This document shows, one piece after another, positions 7,827 through 17,736 of a stretch of DNA of 64,000 nucleotides. Numbering within the stretch: position 1 is the first letter of the stretch; the number at the start of each line of letters is the position of its first letter. A model generated the notes under the pieces. The model ran no database searches. It saw only the letters and a program-made list of their open reading frames with translations, and had not been told where the DNA came from. This DNA comes from Gracilaria gracilis (taxonomy: Eukaryota > Rhodophyta > Florideophyceae > Gracilariales > Gracilariaceae): contig JARGSG010000069.1 in assembly GCA_030374805.1 (NCBI GenBank), positions 124,001-188,000 on the forward strand, written 5' to 3'. Made by a program: the position numbers and the translations under genes.

Positions 7827-9662
7827 TCAGAAAGGGAAAGAATCCCACCATTGTGGAATTCGTTCGAGCTCTCTCCACACATTCAAATCAAGAGGGTCAT
7901 TGAAATGAACTGGGCCACTAAGAGCGCCAAGCGACAGACACTCTGTGTCACCAATGCCGTAGCTAAACATTCCCAGCGGACATTCCTCACATTGTGCTGC
8001 GCCGTCTTGTCGCGAAACGAACCCAGCGGGGCATTTCTCACACGGTGCGCTCGTCCCACATCCACCTGGTTGCATTGTACACAGCATTCTATCGGAGCTT
8101 GCAACCACTCGGTAGGTTCCGGCAGGGCATTTGGTGCACTCGTTGTCCACCCCGAACTTCTGTTCTCCGTAACTTCCGTTCGGGCATTCCGAGCAAATTC
8201 CGTCTACAATTCCCAAGTTTTGAGCTAATGGCCCTCGACACCCGCAAGTCAAGTCATAAGTCCGCACTTGACTTCCAGGACATGGTTCGCACCCTTGTAA
8301 ACTATTTATGCTTGAAAATGGACCGGTACACGGAGGGCATGAATATGAGAGGTCTTCGGCGACCGTGCATTGTTCCGATACACAATGAGTATAGTCAGGA
8401 TTACCAAGTTGGGAGGCAAGCTGAGTATGAGGTGGACAATACGTCTCGCGGTCGAGACATTGAGTAAGAGAATCATCAGCAACCATTCCTTCCGGGCAAC
8501 GATCACAACGGTTTGCTCCGTGTTGGGTTGAGACTGTACCTTCCGGGCATCGCACGCACTCAGACGAATTTGAAATCGAGCTAAAGAATCCTGGATTACA
8601 AGGTCTACATAATCGAGCGAATTCGGTGTCCATCACGTAAGTTCCAGGAGCGCAAGTCTGGCTGACAGTATCGTGATCTAATAAACCCGCAGGAAAACAA
8701 TGAGAGTTCATCACTTTTGCTGCAACGACCTCCGCGCACGGTGCACATCGCAGAGGCAGACCGCCAACACTCCCTTCGTTTGCCGAACAGGGTACACACC
8801 GTTCCTGTTCCGAGTCATATATTTCATCAGTTTGGCATCGTTCGCAGTCTCCACTGGAGGTCTGGATAAAGCCAGACGGACATGGTCCACCAACTCGTCG
8901 ACAGAACGTTCTACCGGGAGTGTATGTCGTCATGTTCTGTGGACAAGCGAAGCACTGAGCAGCTATTCCGTGCATCCCCTGCGCAAGCCTGCCGTATTCA
9001 CCGGGTTGACAAGGAACACACTTAGTAGAGCCATATTCATTTTCGGACGCCCACCCTCTCGGGCATGCCGTACAAAACGTCGATGTTGGTGTTTCTCTGA
9101 ATGTCCCAGGTCCACATTCGCCACATGGATCATAGCCTTCCGCTGTAAGGGCATAACATGGAACACACTGATCAATTGAAGTAGCGCCTTGCGGAGCAAC
9201 AGTTTCAGGTGGGCAACGTTTGCACTCGAGAAGGTTTTCCTCGTCCGCGTATCCACCATAACATGGATCACAAGTCTCTTCGTTGTCAGACAGCCAAAGA
9301 AAAGATGATATACTAGTTCCCTTCGGGCAAGTAACACAAAAAGGCGAGTACTTTGAAGAGAATGTTCCTTCTGGGCACGGAGTACATGAAGACGAACCTG
9401 CCCCAGAGAACGTTCCGGGGGGGCAACCTCTGCAAACTTGTTCGCTTTGAGCTCCGGAATATGGGAAATATTTTCCAGGGTTACATGGTATGCAGCTGGT
9501 GGAGTTTATGAATTGTTGGTATGATCCAGGAGGACAGAGGATACATTGAGATGAAGAAGAATCCCAAAACGAACCTCTCGGACAGCCATTAGCGATGACA
9601 GCAGAATTTGAGAAGAATATGGTAGTAAGAATCCCAACTACTATATATGTTTCAATCGACAT
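7827..9662 (-). CDS. secreted GCC2/GCC3 (ephrin-receptor-like) cysteine-repeat protein
   Basis: The frame extends upstream of 9662, but the ATG there places a signal peptide (MSIETYIVVGILTTIFFSNS) directly before ANGCPRGSF. The paralogue at 40218 starts the same way (SANGCARGSF), so I chose this start; it gives 611 residues. The body is about a dozen tandem units of the form C..CPPGTYS..G...C..CP, the GCC2/GCC3 (tyrosine-protein kinase ephrin receptor-like) repeat, which folds through disulfides. No transmembrane segment or kinase domain follows. The tail ends in a conserved CPLGMFSYGIGDTECLS, then an acidic stretch. The product is therefore probably secreted or wall-associated. Function in algae is unknown; adhesion or matrix roles are inference. 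Confidence 0.8.
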   Translation of the reverse strand: MSIETYIVVGILTTIFFSNSAVIANGCPRGSFWDSSSSQCILCPPGSYQQFINSTSCIPCNPGKYFPYSGAQSEQVCRGCPPGTFSGAGSSSCTPCPEGTFSSKYSPFCVTCPKGTSISSFLWLSDNEETCDPCYGGYADEENLLECKRCPPETVAPQGATSIDQCVPCYALTAEGYDPCGECGPGTFRETPTSTFCTACPRGWASENEYGSTKCVPCQPGEYGRLAQGMHGIAAQCFACPQNMTTYTPGRTFCRRVGGPCPSGFIQTSSGDCERCQTDEIYDSEQERCVPCSANEGSVGGLPLRCAPCAEVVAAKVMNSHCFPAGLLDHDTVSQTCAPGTYVMDTEFARLCRPCNPGFFSSISNSSECVRCPEGTVSTQHGANRCDRCPEGMVADDSLTQCLDRETYCPPHTQLASQLGNPDYTHCVSEQCTVAEDLSYSCPPCTGPFSSINSLQGCEPCPGSQVRTYDLTCGCRGPLAQNLGIVDGICSECPNGSYGEQKFGVDNECTKCPAGTYRVVASSDRMLCTMQPGGCGTSAPCEKCPAGFVSRQDGAAQCEECPLGMFSYGIGDTECLSLGALSGPVHFNDPLDLNVWRELERIPQWWDSFPF

Positions 9663-10078
9663 GACGGCTCTAGAATTCAGCTCTGGTGAGTATTGTTGAC
9701 GAGTGAGACCAGTTTGTATTCCCAGAATCTCGAGAATTAGTATTGCGACCTGGGCTTCTGTGATTGACGCTCTAGGAATGAAGGTTGCTTTTAAGTAGGA
9801 GAACGCATGACAAGGTTCGCTTCCTAGCAAGAAATCCGGGCCCATAGGCATGGAGAGATCGTTACACAGCTTCTGCGCTAACACAAATTAAGGAGCTTTG
9901 CTATAAAACAAAAGAGCTGTATCGATGTAACTCCTACGTAGTAACACGTATAGTTCCAACAGTGCATAGATTTTTAATTCTTGATTAAAATCCCATGGGG
10001 AAGTGCTTTCTCGCGTTAGGAATTAGTCGCCGAGTCGAAAAGCTCCGAATTGCATACTGGCGCGCAGATGCTTTTGTT

Positions 10079-10291
10079 TTAAAGGTGTACTTGCATTGCT
10101 GAGGGCGATACTTCAAAACTTATGCTCATGGCGGCGGGTATGTCTCCGTAAAAAGAACAGCTTTCATTCAAATACTGCCTATAGAACTGGGGTAGTGCGA
10201 TGACACCTTTTAACACCGTCTTCTGAGCTAGGACAGCACCATCTTCCGCGATGCCGCTTTTCAATATTTTTTTCTGCAACTCCCATGTCAT
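10079..10291 (-). CDS. hypothetical 70-residue protein
   Basis: This is a short frame with an ATG start (MTWELQKKILKSGIAEDG). Composition is ordinary and there is no signal peptide or known motif. It lies about 400 bases upstream of the GCC2/GCC3 gene on the same strand, without any visible link. It may be a chance frame or an exon of an unrecognised gene. Confidence 0.2.
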   Translation of the reverse strand: MTWELQKKILKSGIAEDGAVLAQKTVLKGVIALPQFYRQYLNESCSFYGDIPAAMSISFEVSPSAMQVHL

Positions 10292-12100
10292 TCAATCATT
10301 TCGATTGCTGGTATACATAGTGAATGCTTTTCAGGCCCCGTGCTGCAGCCATTTCAGTTCAGAGCAAGTGAAACGGATGTATGTGTCCCCGTTTCACTTG
10401 TTGCCAGAACAATACTCTGAAAGAGATCTGAATTGTGACAACGGAATCTACTACGACTTTCCGGCTAGGTAAAACGAGATTTGCAGAACTGTCATGAGAG
10501 TACCCTTGCAATTCGAAGCTTTCGAAAATCTTCCAGGTCTATTGAAAATCTTGAAAAGCAGCCCCCACAAACACCAAGAATAGAGAAAAAGACTCGGCTT
10601 TCGAAGGTTCGTTGTGGAACTCACATTCAGGTCCAAGAGCTGTGAAGAAAGCCTGCCTGCCATCAGACAACGAAGCCCCCCAACCACACTGGCTGGGGTC
10701 TCATTTTGCCGTGGCGTCTCGTCGAGTCACAAAGCCAGCGGTGCACTGTCGAAGCGATGTACTCTCCGTGCACCTCACACAGATGCAACTCGATGTTCTT
10801 TCGTCACACGAAGCCGCTTTGTGGAGAATTCGGGCATGTCTTTTCAGAATACAGTAACTAAGCAAGTTCAGTGCTGGTGCAAGTACTCCTCTTTTCCTGG
10901 GGACTTGAACCCATCTCTAGTTTTTTATATCTGTTGGCTGGAGTATCTTTTTACTGCGCGTCGCGTCTTCGGCGGGCTCGTACAGAAATCCCATCCTTTG
11001 AAGCAGCGGAGGCTTCATGCTGGGCACGAAACTATTAACCCTTTTACTACCAGAAGCTTAACGAATTTTAAAATGGGTTAAGAACACTAATTCCGTCAGG
11101 TTGATTGGCTCGGCCCCATCTTGGAGATTTCGAGGAGTGTTGAGGGCCACTAATTCTTAAAGATATCTATACTCGATATAATTTTTCGATAAGATTGCCC
11201 AGAACTTCTGGAAGATACAATTAATATGTCAGACACCGTCGTATGCAGTACACCCAGTAACCGTAATAAGAGTGAGTAACGCTAATTGACGAATCGGTAT
11301 CGTGGTCAAGGCTATGGTAGAACGTAGACGTTGGCGCGTTCCAAGAGCGTGCGCAGAAGAGCCGGGGCGTCCGGTATGTTGTTCGAGGCAAAAGAAAACA
11401 GGGACAAAAGTCGTTTCCCTCCGTCTGGTCGCTCCCCCCCCCTCCCGGTCTCTTCCGAGGACGGCACCAGACGGCGACCATTTATTCCGTAATGTCGTTC
11501 TGCCTGCGAGCTTTCTGCAGCGGTGCAAGCTGCGCACGCTCTGTCCTAGCACAATGTAGTCCGGCCTCATGTAAACCGCCACAGCACACGCGGACGACGA
11601 GTGTTTGGCCAATGCGTCAATCACACACACCCCGCTTGCCAAAAACCAGTGAAGACAAGAAAAACAAGTTAAAAAACGACCCCGATTGTTACAAAATAAG
11701 GTACATAGGCTGACAAACGTTTTAACAAAAAAACTCAGCAGCGGCCACGGTAGATCAGAGTAAATCGGCGAAAAACACCTTCCAGTAAAACTTGCAAAAA
11801 GCCACGACCGGCCAATAGTAAAGTAAAGGCCAAGGTCACTTACCTCATAACAACGTGAAAAGTTGCATCTGGACATAATAAAATGAACACTTCCACCGCC
11901 ATTTAATAAACATAAAACGCCAAATCTGTTTCTATAAAAAGGATTTTGGAATTTAAAAGAACCCGGTAGTGAAGAAAAGAAGCCAAACAACTAGAATACA
12001 CAGAACAAGCAAAAATTGTTACGGCACATCGGACGGCGCCAAAAAGCTTTCCTGTTTGTTAGAGATGAATTGTAGACCGATCATTCATATCGACACTGTA
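10292..12100. other. long stretch without a supported gene
   Basis: Several frames occur, the longest on the minus strand at 11229-11990 (253 codons). Their predicted proteins lack domains, are rich in F, C and R in a non-protein-like way, and overlap each other. I see no RNA gene or transposon terminus until the Tigger-like element at 12101. Confidence 0.4.
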
Positions 12101-14312
12101 TCCGTCCAATCCTTATATCGGCAGAAATCTATAAAAAGGCAAAGTCCTCCTTCCCCCAGTTTCGCCGTTTTGCTTTCAATGTACAAGAAAGAAGAGAACA
12201 ATTCCAATCCCATCTCATCTCCCGCACCAACGCAAGTTACGCTAGACAATGTAAAGACAATTTTGAAAAGCGCGCGCTTTTTTCTTTCCAACCATATACG
12301 TTATCTACGCGTTACTCATCCACGTCTAGCGCAGTGATAGAATGTAATATACTGGCCAGAAATGGACTTTCGCTACGCCATCCTTCAATGAGTAGTGTAC
12401 GAACAGTTCATCAAGACCTCGTCGTGGCATTTCCTAACAAAGTACCACGCCATTAGCATTGGAATGCTTCGCGGAACCTACACTTCCTGGACCAGGAAAT
12501 ATCCCGCCTCTCAACCGCTGTCGCCAGCAAATACCCATCTCAATCCTAAACCAAAAGGCTGCCCCATATTCCTAACTGCAGATGAGGAAAGAACTATCGT
12601 GGAACTTCTACATTATTATGCCGACAATAACACGCCACTCACAAGACAAGGCATTCTGGACCTGGGGCAGGACTACGTTCCCCTTCTGCCACAATCACAG
12701 CAAGCGAACTTGGGGTTCTTCAACAGTCGCCGGTCTAATAACTAGGTAACCGCGTTTTTAAAGCGAAATGATCTGCAGATGCAACACGTCCAGCTTATGG
12801 AACAGAAGCGGGTTGAGGCCGTCACGCCATTAAATCTCACGAAGCATATCGCAAGGGTTGAGGTTGCGCTCACTCGATATGGCGTATATCATCCCCGTTT
12901 TATTTTCAACACTGATCAGACTGGAGCTTCTTTCAACAAAATGAAGAGCAGAAGTCTCCGTAAAGGTGTCGGCGCTGTTGGCGCTCGCCTTATTCAGAAG
13001 ACGCTTACCACGAAAGGTTCTTTGGACCGCGTCACAGTCATGTCCGTTGTAATTGCTGACTGTACGGCCTATAAGCCCGCAATTATCTTCCTGGGAAGGC
13101 ACACGCAGTTCTGCCGCGTCAGCGGTGAGATGCAAACGTTGCATTCCATGCTGCCACCCTGATACCTTTTCCAACGCAATCCACCCGGCGCTGATACAGA
13201 CATTGTGTTCGGATGGGCACAAGGGTTCGTCGAGGAAACACATCACTTGCGCCAGAATGGGCAACGTTCGCTGCTTGTGCTCGATGGCTACGGAGCCCAT
13301 GTCGAGTACAAAACCTTGAAGTTGGTCAAGGGAAAGAACATTATTGTCATTGTTCTTCCCGCTCGTACGTCCCAGATCACACAGCCGTTGGACAAGAGCG
13401 TTTTCAGCTCGTAGAAATCGCATTTGCAGCACGAACTGCACAAGGCCGCCCGGCAGAAGCAAAAATTGAACGCTTTTGATGTAGCACATTGCATTAGCAA
13501 CGCCTACTCCAGTTCCCATACAGCGCCGAAGATACGCTCCGGCTTCCACAAAACCGGAGTATGGGATATGGAGTTGATGAAGCCATGCATTGCGCCGTTG
13601 CAGAAGTATCTAACGCAGACCAATGTCAGAAGAATTAGTCCGGTTACTGTAGAAGAACTACTCGAATGCTTTCAAAAGCGACACCGTACGTTTCTATGTG
13701 CCGCTGTTGTCGAGGAGGAAGGGCATGTGCGTATTGTCACAACGGCTGGTGCACATTTGACTTCAAATGTCGTTTTAGAGGCGGTACAAAAGCGCATGGC
13801 TGCTCTTCAGGCAAAAATGAAAGAGGCCAAAGCGCGCGAGCTGGCGGCTGCCTACAAAGAGCCTAAGGCCGACATCACGCGCTTAGTCCAGTTAGCGCCG
13901 CAGCGCAACATTCGCCGCCATCGTCTCTTTCAAACGAGAAAGGCGCGCAGGGAGCTGCGTCGGGCAAGGGCTCGTAGTGGCGTGTTGGCTGGAGAGTTGG
14001 AATTCCAGGAGGTGGGAATTGAGATATGAACGTTGAAACCCCGTAAACAAATATGTGCGTTAGAAGGCGCATATTTCTTGTTCAATTTAGGGAATCGGGC
14101 TTTTTGTGCTCTCCGAAGTGGGTGCTTGCAGTTGACCTAGCGCGTGCCGTAAACTGTCTATTGTTCCGTCTGTTGGACCTATCATGGGCGTAGGTCTTGG
14201 CCCCTCCTTGGCTGAGTTGGGAGCCGATGGAAAGGGCGGTTTCAGAGATAGAGCCATTTGACTGAAAACGGTTCACGAAATTTTGGTACCTTGCCGATTT
14301 AAGGGTCGGACA
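12101..14312 (+). mobile_element. Tigger/pogo-like DNA transposon, copy A
   Basis: The element is 2,212 bp and flanked by TA on both sides (12099-12100 and 14313-14314), the Tc1/mariner-superfamily target duplication. The left end is TCCGTCCAATCCTTATATCG and the right end, read inward on the minus strand, is TGTCCGACCCTTAAATCG. The shared core is CCTTAAATCGGCA. Copy B at 32375-34594 has the same ends, length and transposase. Copy A contains one transposase frame with four internal stops, so it is a non-autonomous fossil of a once active family. Confidence 0.85.
12362..14029 (+). pseudogene. Tigger/pogo-like transposase (DDE_1), four in-frame stops, no frameshift
   Basis: A single frame of about 555 codons starts at MDFRYAIL (ATG 12362). 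It keeps phase over its whole length but meets stops at 12389 (TGA), 12743 (TAG), 13160 (TGA) and 13412 (TAG). Domains in order are a CENP-B-type helix-turn-helix region (LTADEERTIVELLHYYADNN, PLTRQGI) and the DDE_1 catalytic domain. The catalytic motifs are NTDQTG, LVLDGYGAH and TQPLDKSVF, carrying the three aspartates. A basic, alanine-rich C-terminal helix follows. At the second stop the paralogous copy B has tryptophan (NHWVTTF), so that stop is a loss. The gene is dead, or needs readthrough that nothing here suggests. Confidence 0.82.
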
Positions 14313-15828
14313 TACACATTCTAGTACCGGTACGAACGGCTTTGGCGTTTTTCCAGCAAACGCCCCACCCCTACAATATTCCTGCAATAAAGTAACGGCT
14401 GTGGCCAGCCACGGTCTCTCATCTTCACGCGCAACGCTATAGTGCGTCAGAAGTAGAACGCAACTGCTGCAAAAGGTTCCCTTTGCTGGGGTGACGGTGT
14501 GGCTTTGAGCTGTGCGGGGTGAAACGACCGGACTGCAGTAGGAGGTGCTTAGCGCTTTCAAAAAACACAATGCCGTGCAGCCGGGTACCCCAAAGCGCCG
14601 AGTGCACTGTTTAGATGTGTCGAGAAGCGGAGGTCTCTGAACGGCGGCGCGTTATGAAATCAGTAGCCAACAGGCCCCTTGGTTCAAAAATGAATGCGCA
14701 TAGAGCACCACAGTTCCGTCTCAAGTTGGCAAGAAGCCGCAACGCCCCTGTCTCCGCACACAGTTAAGTATAGTTCCAAACTTTCGGCCAAAGTTGGGAC
14801 GCAGATTGCTACGTCAAAAAAAGTTCGTCTTCGTAGTGAGTTTGCAGATCAGCAGATATCAGAACATGGTCGACAGCGCTATGCACGGCGGAGTTGCAGG
14901 ACCCGGTTCGTGTTCACATTATCGACTTCCAGCACAGTAGGAGCACAGTATTTTGCTGAAGACTATAAGGGTAAACGCAGTTGGGATGTTGGTAGCATCT
15001 TGCCAATCACATAAGTAGCATGCAAAGAAAGAGAAGCGTACGAAATTGAACGTCTTCAAAAAACGCGCACGTTGGATGCATCAAAGTGCAAAAAACTCAT
15101 CGGGAACTCTATGTACAAATGGTGCAAATCCAGGCCCGACACCACTCTAGCCATAATGTGGCCATTTGTTTCTGTGTGTAGGATGACACCAAAGGTGTCG
15201 TGTGGTCCAGCCACGATATAATGTATGTTTCGAGTGATAGCTTCATTACAGGCAGAAAAAGCGTGCCCGTGTACAAACTTGCGGCGTACTACGCTCATAA
15301 CCGAGATGAACCTCACTGGGGGAAAGCTCAGGGACATTGAATAGCATCGAAAGACCAGGGCTTACTGTGACCTTCGTGAGGCAAGGAAGTTAGGTCGCTG
15401 CGCTACAATGTAAGGTACGCAAAGTGGGAAGCCGATTTACCCTTGCACCGCCAAACACCTCACCGGCGGTGGACGCGCTGGATCGCTACGCGTTGCGCAT
15501 CCAAAAAACCAGTCATGGTTTCGAGTCCAGGGCATCGACCAAATTTTAAATGCATAAAGGCATCCCCACCGGTTGGGACCAAATTCTATCCGAAAACAGT
15601 AGCCTGTGTACTTCAGGGGCAGAACTGCTTCCACGTTGCAAATCTGGCGAGCATGTGGCATGTGTGGCAGCACCTATCTGAAACGCCAGCCCAAAACGTC
15701 GTTTTGATTGATTTTTTAGGGATTCCGGACTAAAACGAGGCACTTTTGGGCCAGATCTACTGTGTTTGGGCTGGGCTGAGTAAACGCGTGCCCCTGTTGA
15801 GCCCCCACAGGACCGGTAGAAATAAGAT
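14313..15828. other. stretch of weak overlapping frames
   Basis: No gene is supported. Frames at 14694-15014 (+), 15056-15337 (-) and 15443-15733 (+) have ordinary composition but no recognisable domain. The + frame ending at 15733 might be a decayed upstream part of the fragment at 15829, but the two do not share a frame. Confidence 0.3.
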
Positions 15829-16335
15829 TTGGAATTTAGTCACACGAGTGGGGATGCCCTAAGGAAGTACCGGGTAGTTCATGAGGAAACGACTGTTTCA
15901 AGTACGGACCAGTTCTGCATGCAAGCTTCGATCATCAATGCAGCAGAGCGCATAATAAACAAGCTTCTTACAAAATGCACTTTACTCAATTTCACCGTAC
16001 CAGTGTTGATCATCCGCACAGACACAGTAGTATGGGTGCAGCAAACTGTAGATGGTCTGAAATTGAACCGAATGAAAGGATTGAAATCAAGCACAGAAAA
16101 ACTCAGGCTGCTTACCAAACAAACAGACGGAGTATACTTAGTACGACTTCGCGCGAAAAATGTCGACCACGTGGTGTGCATTGATGCAAAACGCGCGCAG
16201 ATTCTAAACGCTGTAGAGTCCAATCTACTGGAACTATCGTACGAAGCTTTGTGTGGCTGTTTTGGAGAAACGGTCTTCACGGTACCATCCAGGTCCATGT
16301 ACAAAATAATGTCACACAACATGAACACCTTATAA
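15829..16335 (+). CDS. possible papain-fold cysteine peptidase-like fragment
   Basis: This is an open frame of 168 codons with no ATG at its left end, so it is probably 5'-truncated. Residue Cys30 in TDQFCMQASIINAAERI looks like the nucleophile region of a papain-like fold (C followed by a helix with NAA). About 75-100 residues on, GVYLVRLRAKNVDHVVCIDA looks like the strand carrying a His, followed by an acidic strand ILNAVES. Such C...H...D/E domains occur in OTU, C39 and transposon-encoded peptidases. I cannot tell which. Similarity is by pattern only, and the frame may belong to an unrecognised transposon. Confidence 0.35.
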   Translation: MEFSHTSGDALRKYRVVHEETTVSSTDQFCMQASIINAAERIINKLLTKCTLLNFTVPVLIIRTDTVVWVQQTVDGLKLNRMKGLKSSTEKLRLLTKQTDGVYLVRLRAKNVDHVVCIDAKRAQILNAVESNLLELSYEALCGCFGETVFTVPSRSMYKIMSHNMNTL

Positions 16336-16540
16336 AGATCGCCAAAGCTTTTTAGACAGTTAAATCACTCTAACTACTCTTGGATCAGTAACTTGTCTCC
16401 AAAACTCTGTTCTTGTTCAACATAATACTTTTCATAAGCGGTCCCGTTCGAATTACAGCATTTCATCTTCAGAACACCACTAAAGTTTTCTTTTTCAAGT
16501 CATGAGCGAGGTTGTGACAGCCCTGCACCCACTGGAGGAC

Positions 16541-17221
16541 CTAAATCTCTCCGGTCTCGAATGAGTCAAGGAGCCTTGCCACGTTAGGGCAGAGAAGATA
16601 GTCTTTTCCCTCTATTAGAGTGGTGATCGTCGAACACCGGCCATAAGAGTGCACCGCCAAGACGAAGGATAGACCCATCTTAGTCCGGTACATTCGTACC
16701 ATTTCGGAAGACATTAACGATCGTCTATCGGCGGAGAGTGCTGCTGCAAGTGTTTCAGCTCCAATCGATCTTAAGGACACTCTGGTCTGTTTGGAGTTAG
16801 TCCAGCACAGCACGTGGTAGATAGGCACTCCACCCCTCGCAGCCATGAAAAGCCCAGAAACGTAACCTGTTTGTCCATATGAGCCTTTTCCTTGTCTGTC
16901 ATTCAAGAATGCAAGGTAGCCAGGCAGAACAGCAAGAGAATGCGGACGACGGTACAGGATTTCTGGCTGAAGGGGCGGCAGCTCCCCCAGCATTTGGTTC
17001 GCGAGAATCAAGTCTGAGACCAACAACTTAGAGGTGCGTTGCTGCAAGTAACTCGCCACAAACGACGCTTGTGGTATGACCCCATTTCCGAGGAATTTAT
17101 GAGAGCCAGTAAGCCCGAGGAACTCACTTCGTTCTGTGGGAGAGCGATTCCTGAAGACTAACCAACCGAAGGACTCGCATGGAAGTGCAACACGTGTACG
17201 GGCCCGCATTGGTGGCACCAC
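16541..17221 (-). mobile_element. Copia-type RNase H / pol C-terminal relic
   Basis: The minus-strand frame contains GYVSGLFMAARGGVPIYHVL, then CWTNSKQTRVSLRSIGAETL, which matches the Ty1/Copia RNase H region (Gyv...W.SkKQ.rVs.Sig.AEtlA). Before it lies FLGLTGSHKFLGNGVIPQAS, resembling the connection from reverse transcriptase to RNase H. Nothing of the upstream reverse transcriptase or of LTRs is seen. The relic ends close to where the Gypsy fossil begins, which may have truncated it. It is an old fragment, unrelated to the Copia at 57-61 kb at the level I can see. Confidence 0.55.
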
Positions 17222-17736
17222 GTGTGCGCGTTTGCCCTGGGGCCTATTCCTTAGTTTATCTCATGAGATTGGCCATTTGGATCTACTGTAGGAATAGGAT
17301 AGGGCACATTACAGTGCCACAGGGTCAAAGCGTCTCGTTGCTGATACTTAAGCTCCGCCAGCAGCGCCTCCCCTCAGATTGTAAACCAGACACCCTCTTG
17401 TTCAAGACTAGCTCCCAAGCTTGCCGTTTCCTTGCCTCTAGGTCTTCAAGTCGCCACTAGAGTACCTTCCGTCCGGTAGGAGTGCATAGTTAGTGTCCGC
17501 TTATTGTAACTTCATACCAAAAGTGTCGCCGTCATCCTTTTCCCATGTGGACCGCTCTGCGAATCTACCATCTAGGTATTAGGCGTGAGCGCCCTTTGTT
17601 CACTATCCTACATTTGGTCTCCCGACCTAGAATTCTCTAGGACGACCCGTGAACCTTCTCAGGAAAGAAGATTACTCTAGGATTATACCACGCAGGATCT
17701 GGACCGACCGACTGGTATAAGAAAACAGCCACCCCA

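Noticed and set aside
10900-10960. tRNA-like T-arm on the minus strand (GGGTTCAAGTCCC)
   Set aside because: The T-stem does not pair properly and no anticodon or acceptor arm can be folded around it.
11229-11990. 253-codon minus-strand open frame
   Set aside because: No domain, odd residue composition, overlaps other open frames; most likely a chance frame.
15480-15545. T-loop-like GGTTTCGAGTCC on the plus strand
   Set aside because: Flanking stems do not pair; no cloverleaf.
17165-17240. PHD-finger-like stretch on the plus strand (WKCNTCTGPHWWHHVC)
   Set aside because: Only one half of the zinc-binding pattern, stops close by on both sides, and overlapped by the minus-strand Copia relic.
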